Part shown: piece by piece, positions 28,043-37,132 of the stretch | Position numbering within the stretch: the stretch's first letter is position 1 | Layout: every line of letters starts with the position of its first letter | Assembly: GCA_001647635.1 (NCBI GenBank) | Contig: CP014761.1 | Span: 2,294,001-2,358,000 of the forward strand | DNA from: Leifsonia xyli | GTDB taxonomy: Bacteria > Actinomycetota > Actinomycetes > Actinomycetales > Microbacteriaceae | Direction: 5' to 3' | Length of the DNA: 64,000 bases | Notes under the pieces: model-generated | What the model saw: the letters and a program-made list of their open reading frames with translations, nothing else | Told to the model about the DNA's origin: nothing | Databases searched by the model: none | Program-made: the position numbers and the translations under genes

Positions 28043-29263
28043 TCAGTGCGCCCGCGGTAGCCGGACGGTCACCACCGCGCCGCCCTCCGCTGCGTTGGAG
28101 GCGGCGACGGTTCCGCCGTGCCGGGTCACCACCTCCGACACGAGCGCCAGACCGAGGCCGTAGTGGCGCGGGCGGTCCTCTCCCGGCTGCGCATCCCGGG
28201 CGGTGGCGAAACGCTCGAACGCACGGGACTCCACGCCGGCCGAGAAGCCCGGCCCGTCGTCCCGCACGACCAGCTCGACGCGATCCCGCACGACGGTCAC
28301 GGTGAGCAGCACGTAGGACGCGGCGTGATCGAGGGCGTTGTCGACCAGCGCAACCACCATCCGTCGGAGAGACACGGGCGCGCCGGTGACGACCGAGTCC
28401 GGTACCGCCTCGACGTCGATACGGATGCCGCGCTCCTGAGCCCGCGCCTCCGCCGAACGCGCGACGGCCTGGGCGAGCTCGCCCAGGTCCACCCCCTCGC
28501 TTTCGGCAATCTGGCGCGGGTCGGCCGCGGTCAATAGGTCCTGCACGATCTCGGTGAGGGCCCGGCTGTCGTCGACGATCTCATCCAGTCCCGACCGGAC
28601 CTCTTCTCTGGAGGCCGTCCCTCCGGAGACCTGGCGCCGCAGCAGCTGGGCGCGCGTGCTCAGCAGCGTGAGCGGGGTGCGGAGCTCGTGGCCAGCATCG
28701 GCGACGAACCGCCGTTGCAGGCCGAGCGCGTCCGCGAGCGGGCGGATCGACCTCCGCGCCAACAGCAGCCCGATGCCGGCCGCGGCGATGGACGCGATCA
28801 GACCGGAGAACACGAGGGCGACGACGAGGCGGTTCAGCTCCTCCTGCTGCTCGCCGAGCCCGTACGCGATCTGGACGACCTTGCCATTGCGCACGTCGGT
28901 CTCGACCAGGTAGCGCTGGCCGCCGGCCTCCACGGTCTCCGACACGGAGCCCCCGTTGGACATCACCGACTGCAGGGCGGACTCGTCGGGAAGTCCCTCG
29001 GGCATGTTCGGGGAGCTGTCCCGTCCCTGAGGCATGACGACCGTCACCAGCAGGTTGCGCGGCGCGTCGTGCGTCGAGTCCACCATGGAGGCGTCCGCGA
29101 GCGTGCGCTTCGCGGCCTCGACCTGGCCCGCCGAGACGACGGTGTAGACGACGATCCCGAGCGCGACGAACAGCCCGAGGATGATGAGGGCGAACTGCAG
29201 GGCCAGCCGACGCGATGCCGAGCGCAGCTCCTGGTCGTCCGCGCTCGCGCGCACTCCCGTCAC
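28043..29263 (-). CDS. two-component sensor histidine kinase
   Basis: 406-residue sensor. Two membrane helices (about residues 22-44 and 145-170) enclose an extracytoplasmic sensor region of about 100 residues. The dimerisation helix carries AGHELRTPLTLL with the phospho-accepting His, and the ATPase domain has VDNALDHA, RDDGPGFS and HYGLGLALV. The GTG start overlaps the response-regulator stop by 4 bases. It is the last gene of the flavin/ferric-reductase operon, so its signal may relate to redox or metal state outside the membrane. Confidence 0.94.
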   Translation of the reverse strand: MTGVRASADDQELRSASRRLALQFALIILGLFVALGIVVYTVVSAGQVEAAKRTLADASMVDSTHDAPRNLLVTVVMPQGRDSSPNMPEGLPDESALQSVMSNGGSVSETVEAGGQRYLVETDVRNGKVVQIAYGLGEQQEELNRLVVALVFSGLIASIAAAGIGLLLARRSIRPLADALGLQRRFVADAGHELRTPLTLLSTRAQLLRRQVSGGTASREEVRSGLDEIVDDSRALTEIVQDLLTAADPRQIAESEGVDLGELAQAVARSAEARAQERGIRIDVEAVPDSVVTGAPVSLRRMVVALVDNALDHAASYVLLTVTVVRDRVELVVRDDGPGFSAGVESRAFERFATARDAQPGEDRPRHYGLGLALVSEVVTRHGGTVAASNAAEGGAVVTVRLPRAH

Positions 29264-29979
29264 AGCGCCCCCATCCGGTAGCCGACGCCTCGCACCGTCT
29301 CGACCAGGGAACGGCCGAATTTGCGGCGCAGGTGATGCACGTACGTGTCCACGACCCCGGGGTCGTCCGCGTCCGCGAACACCTCCTCGAGCAGAAGGGC
29401 GCGCGAGAACACCTGCGCGGGGCGCCGGGCGAGACGCTCCAGCAGTGCGGACTCGCGCTCGGAGAGCAGGGTGCGCTCGCCGTCGTCGAGGGTCACCGTT
29501 CGGCTCTCGGTGTCGAGGCGTCCGCCGGGGAACCGGACCGTCGGCACCACCGCGGAGGCCCGGCGCGTCAGGGCGCGCACGCGCGCGACGAGCTCGTCGA
29601 TGTCGAACGGCTTGGCGAGGTAATCCTCGGCGCCGGCGTTGAGCCCGTCGACGCGATCGGGCGCCGTGCCGAGGGCGGACAGCACGAGGATGGGCGTGGT
29701 CACGCCGCTCTCGCGGAGCCGGCGCAGCACGTCAAGCCCCTCGAGAGCGGGCAGTCCGCGGTCGAGCACGATCGCACCGTAGGTGGAGGTGAGGCCGAGG
29801 TGGAGGGCGCGCTGGCCGTCGCGGGCCAGCTCGACGTCGAAGCCCTCCGAGCGGAGCAGGCCGTCCAGCATCCCCGCGAGACGGCTGTCGTCCTCGACGA
29901 TCAGAACGCGCACCCTGTCGTCCACATCCACAGTGTAGGAGCGGCCACCGGGGAGAGGCTGGTCGACGGACGCGCTCAT
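29260..29979 (-). CDS. OmpR-family response regulator
   Basis: 239-residue regulator: receiver domain with acidic EDD (29-31), phospho-acceptor Asp73 in IVLDRGLPALEG and KPFD, then a winged-helix DNA-binding domain ending VETVRGVGYRMG. The ATG overlaps the apbE stop as ATGA; a GTG 16 codons later is an alternative start and would give a more typical receiver N-terminus. Partner of the downstream kinase. It likely regulates this operon. Confidence 0.94.
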   Translation of the reverse strand: MSASVDQPLPGGRSYTVDVDDRVRVLIVEDDSRLAGMLDGLLRSEGFDVELARDGQRALHLGLTSTYGAIVLDRGLPALEGLDVLRRLRESGVTTPILVLSALGTAPDRVDGLNAGAEDYLAKPFDIDELVARVRALTRRASAVVPTVRFPGGRLDTESRTVTLDDGERTLLSERESALLERLARRPAQVFSRALLLEEVFADADDPGVVDTYVHHLRRKFGRSLVETVRGVGYRMGAL

Positions 29980-30728
29980 GCGCCTGCGGCGGAGCGGGCG
30001 AAGGTGAGGTCGCCCACCCCGAGGACGCGCGCGGACGCGTCCATCGCGAGCACACCGCGTGCGCCGTGGTCGATCGCCCAGCGGAGACCGTCCGGACCCA
30101 GTGCGAAGACCGCGGTCGCCAGCACGTCGGCGGTGGTCAGGTCGTCGGCCACCACGGTCGCACTGAGAAGTCCGGCGGCGATCGACCCGTCGCGGCCGTC
30201 CACGATGTGCGGTCCGCGCTCGTACAGTCCCGAGGTCGCGACCGCCGCATCCGACACCGCGAGCACCGCGAGCATGTCGGCGGGACGATGGGGCGAGCGG
30301 ATGCCGACGCTCCATGGCCGGCCCTCGCCCGGGCTGCCCGAGACGACCACATCGCCGCCCGCGTTGAGGCAGTAGTCGCGGACGTCTGCGGCATCGAGGA
30401 CGCGCGCGGCCCGGGCGGCCGCCCATCCCTTGACGACCCCGTCGAGGTCCCAGGTGCCGTCGGGCCGGCGGATGCGGAACGCTCCGCCCGACGCACGCAC
30501 CGCCCTCTCGCCGATCGCGACGACCTCGCGGAAGTCGGCGCTCGGATCCGCGGTCGCGCCGGCGGCGGCGTTCGCCCGGCTCACCTCGCTGTCCGGGCGG
30601 TAGGTGCTGAAGCGGGCGTCCGCCTCCCGGAGCACCGCGAAGGCGCGGTCGGCGGCGGGTGCCGCATCCACGTCGTCCCGGATGTCGATCGACATGGGGA
30701 TGCCCATGACGGTCTCGAGGAACCTCAT
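29976..30728 (-). CDS. apbE: FAD:protein FMN transferase (ApbE)
   Basis: 250-residue flavin transferase that attaches FMN from FAD to a Thr/Ser of a target protein by a phosphoester bond. Motifs: TVMGIPMSI, GTWDLDGVVKGWAA, NAGGDVVVSG and the Mg-binding DLTTADVLATAVFALG. No signal peptide is visible, so it may act before or during export, unlike lipoprotein ApbE forms. Its substrate is almost certainly the FMN-binding protein encoded just upstream, whose stop overlaps this ATG by 4 bases. Confidence 0.93.
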   Translation of the reverse strand: MRFLETVMGIPMSIDIRDDVDAAPAADRAFAVLREADARFSTYRPDSEVSRANAAAGATADPSADFREVVAIGERAVRASGGAFRIRRPDGTWDLDGVVKGWAAARAARVLDAADVRDYCLNAGGDVVVSGSPGEGRPWSVGIRSPHRPADMLAVLAVSDAAVATSGLYERGPHIVDGRDGSIAAGLLSATVVADDLTTADVLATAVFALGPDGLRWAIDHGARGVLAMDASARVLGVGDLTFARSAAGA

Positions 30729-31240
30729 CGCTTGTCGATCGCCGACTGGAGGGACTGGATGTAGCCCTCCGACGTGTAGGTCGCGCCCGACACGGTGTCG
30801 ATGTTCGCGGACTGCGACTGGAGGGCCTCCTGCTGCAGGATCGGCAGCGCCTGGTCGTTGATCTCGATGTCGCGGCCGTTGCCGCTCGGCGACTGCACCG
30901 TCCTCACTGCGGTGATCGTCGTCCCCGAGAAGGTCACCTCGACCTGCACCGCTCCGTAGCGCGTGTCGACGGCGTCGCCGGTCACGGTCGTGGTCGCCGT
31001 CGAGGCGGAGGCGCTCGGAGACGGGGTCGAACTCGGCGTGGTGGCGTCGCCGGACGACGTCGAGGACGTCCCCGACTCGCTGCTCGTGCTTCCGGAGGTC
31101 GTCGACCCGCTCGTCGTGGACGCCGCCGCGGGCGACGCGGCCACCTGCTCGCCCACCCCGTAGAGCTTGAGCCCCACGGTCGCGCCCATGACCACGAGGA
31201 TGATGGTGAAGAGTGCGGTTCCCCGCCAGTTGCTGCTCAT
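30725..31240 (-). CDS. extracytoplasmic FMN-binding domain protein
   Basis: 171 residues: an N-terminal membrane anchor (about residues 8-29), a long Ser/Thr-rich low-complexity linker (about 34-85) suited to spanning the cell wall, and an FMN-binding domain. The flavinylation motif DTVSGAT places covalent FMN on Thr154. It should carry electrons between the membrane reductase and an outside acceptor. Overlaps of 4 bases with both neighbours show tight coupling. Confidence 0.92.
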   Translation of the reverse strand: MSSNWRGTALFTIILVVMGATVGLKLYGVGEQVAASPAAASTTSGSTTSGSTSSESGTSSTSSGDATTPSSTPSPSASASTATTTVTGDAVDTRYGAVQVEVTFSGTTITAVRTVQSPSGNGRDIEINDQALPILQQEALQSQSANIDTVSGATYTSEGYIQSLQSAIDKR

Positions 31241-32622
31241 GACATGCTCAGTTCTTCTCGGTGGATGAAGCGCTTCGGCATCCGCAGGGCGCGGAGCGAC
31301 GCCTGAACCCGGTCCGCCATCCCCGCAGGCCCGCAGATGAACGCCTCCCAGTCGTGGACGTCCGGGATCAGGCGGTGGAGGGGCTCAGCGGCGAGCGGGT
31401 CGTAGCCCAGCTCGGAACGGCGGCCGACCAGCGGGATGACGGTCACCCCGGGCATGGCCTGCAGCTCGCCGAGCAGCGCCAGGTGCCGCGCCGACCGAGC
31501 GCGGTACAGCACGACGGGCTGGGCGCCGCGGCGGACGAGCTCCTCGGCCAGGGCGCGGATCGGCCCGATCCCCGCGCCGCCGGCGACGAGCAGGATGCGC
31601 GGCCGGCTCGCACGGTCGGCGGTGAAGCGCCCGAACGGACCCTCCGCGAAGACGAGCGAACCCGGTCGCAGGTGCGGCAGGCGGCTGGAGTGGTCGCCGA
31701 GGGCGCCCACGGTGATCCGCAGGTAGCCGTTCGCCGGCACCGCGGAGACGGAGTACGGGTGCGCCGTGCCGAGGTGTCCGCGGCTGAAGAAGCGGAACAG
31801 GAGGAAGTTGCCCGCGCGGACGCCGAGCTGGGCCACGCGCGGCCCGGTCAGCCAGACGCTGTTCACGCCTTCGCTCTCGGGCACCACGGCCGCGACGCGC
31901 ATCCGGCCGCGCCAGGCGTCCATGCCGGGGAGGATGAACCGCCAGGTCAGCACCGCCGCAGCCGTTCCGAGGTAGAGGGCGAGCCACAGGACGCGGTTCA
32001 CCGGCTGCGAGACGAAGTGCGCACCGCCGCTCAGCTGATGGAGGAACGTGAGGAAGATCGAGACGTAGGTCGTCACGTGCAGCCAGTACCAGACCTCGTA
32101 CGACAGCTTCGTGCGGATCAGCCGCGCGCTGCTCAGTCCGACCACGAGGAAGGCGATGGTGCCGACCAGCGCGCTGACCATGTCCGGGTAGGAATTCAGG
32201 ATGGAGACGAACTCCGTCCACGGAGGGTTCCGGTCGGCGAGCTCGCCGCCGATCACCAGGAAGAGCACATGCGCCACGATGAGGAAGAGCACGGACGCGC
32301 CGAGCGAGCGGTGCCAGGACACCAGCTTGTCCAGGCCGATCGCGTTCTCGAACCAGGGCACCCGGGCGATCAACAGCACCTGCGCGCACACCAGGAACCC
32401 GCCGACCATTCCGGCCAGCTCACCGAATGACGTCAGCGCGTTCGCCGGCGTCGCGGCGTATCCCGCCGGGACGGTGAACCACCACATCCCGAGCACGACC
32501 ACGACGCCGAGGACGAGCGCCGCGCGCACGGCCAACGCCCCGCCGCTGCGGCGACCGGTCCGGCCGCGGGGCCGGGCGCGCACCTGCGGAGCCGGTGCGG
32601 TGGCGCTCAACGTGTGATCCAT
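31237..32622 (-). CDS. ferric-reductase-like transmembrane oxidoreductase with FAD/NAD domain
   Basis: 461 residues. The N-terminal half has six membrane helices of the ferric reductase-like family, with paired histidines (WHRSLGASVLFLIVAH and WYWLHVTTYVSIFLTFLHQ) that can bind two hemes. The C-terminal half is a ferredoxin-NADP reductase module with HPYSVSAVP (FAD), VAGGAGIGPIRAL (NAD(P)) and FICGPAGM. It would move electrons from cytoplasmic NAD(P)H across the membrane, probably to the flavinylated protein encoded next. First gene of a five-gene operon. Confidence 0.92.
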   Translation of the reverse strand: MDHTLSATAPAPQVRARPRGRTGRRSGGALAVRAALVLGVVVVLGMWWFTVPAGYAATPANALTSFGELAGMVGGFLVCAQVLLIARVPWFENAIGLDKLVSWHRSLGASVLFLIVAHVLFLVIGGELADRNPPWTEFVSILNSYPDMVSALVGTIAFLVVGLSSARLIRTKLSYEVWYWLHVTTYVSIFLTFLHQLSGGAHFVSQPVNRVLWLALYLGTAAAVLTWRFILPGMDAWRGRMRVAAVVPESEGVNSVWLTGPRVAQLGVRAGNFLLFRFFSRGHLGTAHPYSVSAVPANGYLRITVGALGDHSSRLPHLRPGSLVFAEGPFGRFTADRASRPRILLVAGGAGIGPIRALAEELVRRGAQPVVLYRARSARHLALLGELQAMPGVTVIPLVGRRSELGYDPLAAEPLHRLIPDVHDWEAFICGPAGMADRVQASLRALRMPKRFIHREELSMS

Positions 32623-32629
32623 GCATCTC

Positions 32630-32647
32630 AGAATGCAGGTGCATTCT
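32630..32647. promoter_or_regulatory. palindromic operator upstream of the flavin/ferric-reductase operon
   Basis: AGAATGCA-GG-TGCATTCT, a perfect 8-bp inverted repeat with a 2-base spacer, ending 8 bases before the first gene's ATG. On the minus strand TAAGAAT lies just upstream and could be the -10, which would put the palindrome in the 5' leader. Confidence 0.5.
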
Positions 32648-32710
32648 TGCGGGATTCTTACGCCGCCTGTGGATGGGCTGAAGGACCCTTATGCCCTTGC
32701 CCAGACCGCC

Positions 32711-34098
32711 TCACACCGCTTTGTTGAAGCCGGTCACCGGCTGGTTCTCGTCGAACGCGGCGACCGGCCGGCGGAAACCGCGCGTCAGGAACAGCAGGTA
32801 CGCGAACCCGATGACCGCCCAGACGATGCCGCCGATCAGCGCGTCTGCGTGGAGGTTCACCCACAGGATGCCGGTCAGCAGCATCCCGATGCCGGGCAGG
32901 ACGATGAAGCGCACGACGTCCGCGAACGTGCGTCGGCGCCCCTGGCGGATGGCGAACCAGGCGATGACCGAGATGTTGACGAAGGTGAAGGCGATCAGCG
33001 CGCCGAAGTTGATGAAGGCGGAGATCAGCTCGAGCGAGAACGTCGCCGCCAGCAGCGAGATCACGCCGACCAGGATGATGTTGAACGTCGGCGTCTGCGT
33101 CTTCCCGTCGATGTGGCCGAAGAAGCGCCGGGGAGCACGTTGTTGCGCCCCATCACCAGGAGCATCCGCGACACCGAGGCGTGCGAGGCCAGCCCGGACG
33201 CGAGGGTGGCGGCGAAGCCGGCAGACACGAAGATCGCCTGGAACACCGGGCCGCCGACGATCAGGCCGATCTGCGGCAGCGGGTCGTCGGTGAACTCGCC
33301 GAAGGGCGCGTTGGTCGGGAAGCGCAGCTGCGCGAAGTAGGCGGCGACCAGGAAGATCGCTCCGCCGATCAGCACGGTGAGGAGGATGGCGCGCGGCATG
33401 ACCCGCGGCGTCTTGGCCTCCTCCGCGTACATGGTCACGGCGTCGAAGCCGATGAACGAGAAGCAGACGACCGTCGCGCCCGTGAGGACCGCGCCGAGGG
33501 TCACGCCGTCGTGGAAGAACGGTTTGACCGACGCGACCGTGCCGTCGCCGGCGCCGTTCGCCAGCTGTGCGACCACCATCGTCACGAAGACCGCCATGAC
33601 GACGATGGCGAACACCAGCAGGATCATGTTGACGTTGGAGGTGCCGCGCATCGTGAAGTAGATGAGCGTCGTGACGCCCGCGCAGTACAGCACGACCCAG
33701 ATCCAGCTGGGGACCGCGGGGAAGACCTGCTCCAGGTACAGCCGGATGATCAGGCAGTTGACCATCGGCAGCAGCACGTAGTCGATGAGCGAGGTCCAGC
33801 CGACCATGAAGCCCAGGTTCGGGTGGATCGACTCGCGCACGTAGGTGTACGCCGATCCGGCGCTCGGGATCGCGCCCGCCATCTTGCCGTAGCTGACGGC
33901 CGTGAACAGCATGACGACCAGCGCGACGAGGTACGCGGCCGGGACGGCGCCCTTGGTCTCGTCCGACACGATGCCGAAGGTGTCGAAGACGACCGTCGGC
34001 GTCATATAGCCGAGGCCGAGCCCCACGATGGCCCAGAGGCCGAGGCTTCGCCGGAGCGAGGCTCCCTTGGTCGCGGATGCGGGCGCGGTCGTCGTCAC
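32711..34098 (-). pseudogene. APC-family amino acid permease, interrupted by a one-base frameshift
   Basis: A 12-helix amino-acid/polyamine/organocation transporter in two frames. The N-terminal 322 codons run from the GTG at 34098 (GAAGGAG ribosome site; VTTTAPASATKG, then helices) to MGRNNVLP; the C-terminal part continues in another frame as RRFFGHIDGKTQTP and ends at 32711. The break is the GGGG run at 33130-33133 (+ strand). One more base restores a protein of about 460 residues. Both halves are well conserved, so a sequencing error or very recent mutation is likely. Confidence 0.88.
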
Positions 34099-34211
34099 GG
34101 GCTCTCCTTCGTCGCTGTGAGGATGTTCAGAGAACGTTATCCGATTCCGGGCGCCTCCCTTCACCACCGCTGTTCGCCCTGCGATGCTGGGGGAGTCGGA
34201 GGGAGACGGCA

Positions 34212-34913
34212 GTGGACGACAATGCGTTCTTCGAGCGGGCGATCCTCGCACACGCGGCAGGGCCGGACGATGAGGACGCCGTGCGCCGGCTCCAGGAGGA
34301 GTTCACCGCCGAGGAGTTCGCGGCCTGGGAGGCGGCGGCGCGTTCCGATCACCCGGTCGTGGTGGCCGTCGAGCACGACGACCTCGCGGACCGGTATCTG
34401 GCGGAGTGGGGCGATTTCGGCATCCGCGGGTCGTCGCCCGACTCGTACGACGCCGCCATCGCCGACCTCGCCGGGCACGTGCGCGCGTGGGCGACCGAAC
34501 TGGGGGAGGACGGGGCGCGCCTGGGCGCGACGCCGGAGCTCTCCGCTCTCGTGACGGAGATCGGCGCCCTGGACGACGACGCGCTGCGCACCTATCTCCT
34601 GGTGCGCGTCTCCTTCGATCGCGGCGCGCTCGCGTTCCGCCTTGCGGAGTTCGTCGAGGAGGACGGGACGACCACGCAGCGGGCGGTCCCGTTCGCCGAC
34701 GGCCAGCCGCCGGCCGAGATCGAGCTGCCCGTGGGCGGGAGGATGAAGCTGTACCAGTCGAGCACGCGCGGCGACCGGGTCGCCTTCTCGCCGGTGGGCG
34801 CGGGCCCCAGCATCGCCGACACCCTCCGCCAGGAGGAGCCGACGGGCGACCTGCGCGCGGACTTCCCCCAGCAGGGCTTCGGCCCCGAGGAGCGCGAGTT
34901 CCGGACGCGATGA
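34212..34913 (+). CDS. hypothetical acidic protein
   Basis: 233-residue soluble protein of unknown function, starting at GTG with a GGAGGGAGA site. It is rich in Asp/Glu and Ala with predicted helices, no membrane segment and no signal peptide. The central part (LRTYLLVRVSFDRGALAFRLAEFVEEDG) alternates strands and may be a small beta domain. I recognise no family. It is divergent from the APC permease and upstream of the EAL gene by 82 bases. Confidence 0.7.
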   Translation: MDDNAFFERAILAHAAGPDDEDAVRRLQEEFTAEEFAAWEAAARSDHPVVVAVEHDDLADRYLAEWGDFGIRGSSPDSYDAAIADLAGHVRAWATELGEDGARLGATPELSALVTEIGALDDDALRTYLLVRVSFDRGALAFRLAEFVEEDGTTTQRAVPFADGQPPAEIELPVGGRMKLYQSSTRGDRVAFSPVGAGPSIADTLRQEEPTGDLRADFPQQGFGPEEREFRTR

Positions 34914-34938
34914 GCGAACAGACGAGCGTGTACACCCG

Positions 34939-34967
34939 TTGACAGCGGGTCCGCCGTCCGGTTCTAT
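34939..34967 (+). promoter_or_regulatory. promoter of the EAL gene
   Basis: A perfect -35 TTGACA (34939-34944), 17-base spacer and TTCTAT (34962-34967). A GGAGGAGGT ribosome site at 34982-34990 precedes the GTG at 34996. Confidence 0.5.
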
Positions 34968-34995
34968 CGCAGGGACCCTTCGGAGGAGGTAGCGG

Positions 34996-35757
34996 GTGAC
35001 GACGGCCGAGCTGGACGCGCATGACCTCGCGCACGCGATCGAGACGGAGCGGCTGCGCATCCACGTGCAGCCGCAGATCGACCTCTCCACCGAACGGGTC
35101 GTCGCCGTCGAAGGGCTGAGCCGCTGGACGCACCCCGCTCTGGGCCCGATACCGCCCGCGGAGTTCGTGGCGCTGGCCGAGTCGACCGGCCTCATCCACG
35201 ACCTGGGGCTCTTCGCTCTTCGCGAGTGCTGCCGGATCGGCCGGGACTGGCGCGAGCGCGGGTTCGAACTGGCCGTCGCCGTGAACGTCTCGCCGCTGCA
35301 GCTGCAGACCGACCGCTTCTTCGACGAGCTGGAACGCCAGCTCGGCGAATCGGGGCTGGCGCCGGCCGACCTCATCGTCGAGGTGACGGAGGCCGAGAGG
35401 ATCGCCGACTATGGGACGGTCGCCGGGCGCCTCGACATCATCCAGCAGTGGGGCGTGACCGTCTCCATCGACGACTTCGGATCGGGGCACTCCTCCATCG
35501 AGCGAGCGGTCGCCGTTCACGCGCGGGAGTTGAAGATCGACCGCGCGCTCGTGGCGTCCGGCGACTGGGACCAGGTGGCCGACGCCGTCTCGCTCGCCCA
35601 CGACGGCGGGATGCGCGTTGTGGCCGAAGGCATCGAGACCGAGGAGCAGCTGCAGCGGGTGCGCGAGGCGGGCTGTGACCGGGGGCAGGGCTTCTACATC
35701 GCCCGGCCGAGTTCACCAAATGAATTCATTGCCTGGCTGCAATCATTCGTAGGCTAG
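34996..35757 (+). CDS. EAL-domain cyclic-di-GMP phosphodiesterase
   Basis: 253-residue stand-alone EAL domain, expected to hydrolyse c-di-GMP to pGpG in the cytoplasm. Catalytic signatures are VEGLSRWTHP (EGL in place of EAL; Glu39 kept), NVSPLQLQ, EVTEAE, SIDDFGSGHSS, LKIDRALV, VAEGIETEEQL and GQGFYIARP. All metal-binding acidic residues and the loop-6 motif are present, so it is likely active. A diguanylate cyclase gene starts 55 bases downstream. Confidence 0.93.
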   Translation: MTTAELDAHDLAHAIETERLRIHVQPQIDLSTERVVAVEGLSRWTHPALGPIPPAEFVALAESTGLIHDLGLFALRECCRIGRDWRERGFELAVAVNVSPLQLQTDRFFDELERQLGESGLAPADLIVEVTEAERIADYGTVAGRLDIIQQWGVTVSIDDFGSGHSSIERAVAVHARELKIDRALVASGDWDQVADAVSLAHDGGMRVVAEGIETEEQLQRVREAGCDRGQGFYIARPSSPNEFIAWLQSFVG

Positions 35758-35812
35758 GTTTATCTGACCACCCGCCATCAGCGGTCCGGCCTCGTGAAGG
35801 GAAAGACGAGCG

Positions 35813-37132
35813 GTGCGCCCCATTACTGCGGACGACCTGCCCTGCGCCCTCGTGGAGTTGGATGCAGAAGGCAGGATCGTCGACTCCAATGAGCTGTTCC
35901 GTCAGTGGACGGGACTGTCGCCCGACGAACTGAGCGGGCGGCCGTACGCGTCGTTGCGCCAGCGGATCGTCGGGATCGCCGGCCGCTCCGAGAGCCTTGT
36001 TCGTCTGGCGAACATCGACGGCACCTCCCGTCCCGTGATGGCGAGCCGCCGTGAGGTCGAGGGGCGCGACGTCGTCGTCCTCGTCGATGCGACGGAGCGG
36101 GCCGAGCATGAGCGCGAGATGCTGCAGTCGCAGGTGCTGCAGGAACGTACCCGCAACCGGCTCCAACTCATCATCGACTCCTCGATCGCCTTCTCGGCGG
36201 CCACGACAGAGCAGGAGCTCGTCGACATCCTGGTCACGACGGTCGCGAAGGCGTACCAGGCGGAGCAGGCGGCGGTCTTCCTCCTCGACGACCTCGGGGC
36301 CTTCACCCAGGCAGGCGGCAGCAATCCCCTTCTCGCGGTCGAAGACGCCGCCCCCCTCGTCTCGCAGGCGTCGAGCCTGCAGAGCGTGATGACCATCAGC
36401 GGCACCACGGCGGCCGACGAGGTCACGCCCGTCCTCGGCCACGCCATGCGCGATGCCGGAGTGGATGCGGTGCTCGTCGCGCCCATCCAGCACGACGACG
36501 TGCTGTTCGGCGTCTTCGTCGCGTTCTTCCTGCACCCGCGGCAGTTCGACTCCGAGGCCGCTCCGCTGGCCGACGCGCTCGCCGGACAGGCGGCGCAGGC
36601 GATCACGACCCTCCGCCTCCAGCGGCAGCTCGAGCACGCCGCGATGCACGACGAGACCACGGGCCTCCCGAACCGGCGCCGGCTGGAGACGCAGCTGCTC
36701 GAGTACACCCGGGCCACGCCCGCGCTCATCGCCACGCTCTTCATCGACCTCGACGGCTTCAAGCGCGTCAACGACAATCTGGGCCACCACGTCGGCGACC
36801 TCCTGCTGCGGGAGGTCGGATTCCGCCTGCAGACCACCGTCCGGACCGAGGACCTGGTCGCCCGCTACGGCGGCGACGAGTTCGTCGTCGTCTGCGAGGT
36901 GCCCGAGCTCGCCGCCGCCGAAGAGGTGGCGGACCGCATCCGTCAGGCCATCGAGCAGCCCTTCACCGATCTGCCCGACGGCTTCCCGATCAGTGCGAGC
37001 ATCGGGATGTCCATCGCGCGCACCGAAGACCCGGGCTGGAACCCCGACCGCCTCATTCGCGAGGCCGACCACGCGATGTACGCCGCGAAGAACGCGGGCG
37101 GCAACCGCGTGGTCGGCACCTCGGTCGGCTAG
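35813..37132 (+). CDS. PAS-GAF-GGDEF diguanylate cyclase
   Basis: 439-residue soluble cyclase making c-di-GMP. A PAS-like domain (about residues 5-100) and a GAF domain (about 120-265) precede the GGDEF domain (about 270-435). The active site is the canonical GGDEF at 353-357, and the RTED I-site at 344-347 predicts product inhibition. FIDLDGFKRVND is the metal-binding region. The start is a GTG with a GAAGGGAAAG site. With the upstream EAL gene it forms a make/break pair; the signal sensed by PAS/GAF is unknown. It is convergent with yihY, with overlapping stops. Confidence 0.93.
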   Translation: MRPITADDLPCALVELDAEGRIVDSNELFRQWTGLSPDELSGRPYASLRQRIVGIAGRSESLVRLANIDGTSRPVMASRREVEGRDVVVLVDATERAEHEREMLQSQVLQERTRNRLQLIIDSSIAFSAATTEQELVDILVTTVAKAYQAEQAAVFLLDDLGAFTQAGGSNPLLAVEDAAPLVSQASSLQSVMTISGTTAADEVTPVLGHAMRDAGVDAVLVAPIQHDDVLFGVFVAFFLHPRQFDSEAAPLADALAGQAAQAITTLRLQRQLEHAAMHDETTGLPNRRRLETQLLEYTRATPALIATLFIDLDGFKRVNDNLGHHVGDLLLREVGFRLQTTVRTEDLVARYGGDEFVVVCEVPELAAAEEVADRIRQAIEQPFTDLPDGFPISASIGMSIARTEDPGWNPDRLIREADHAMYAAKNAGGNRVVGTSVG

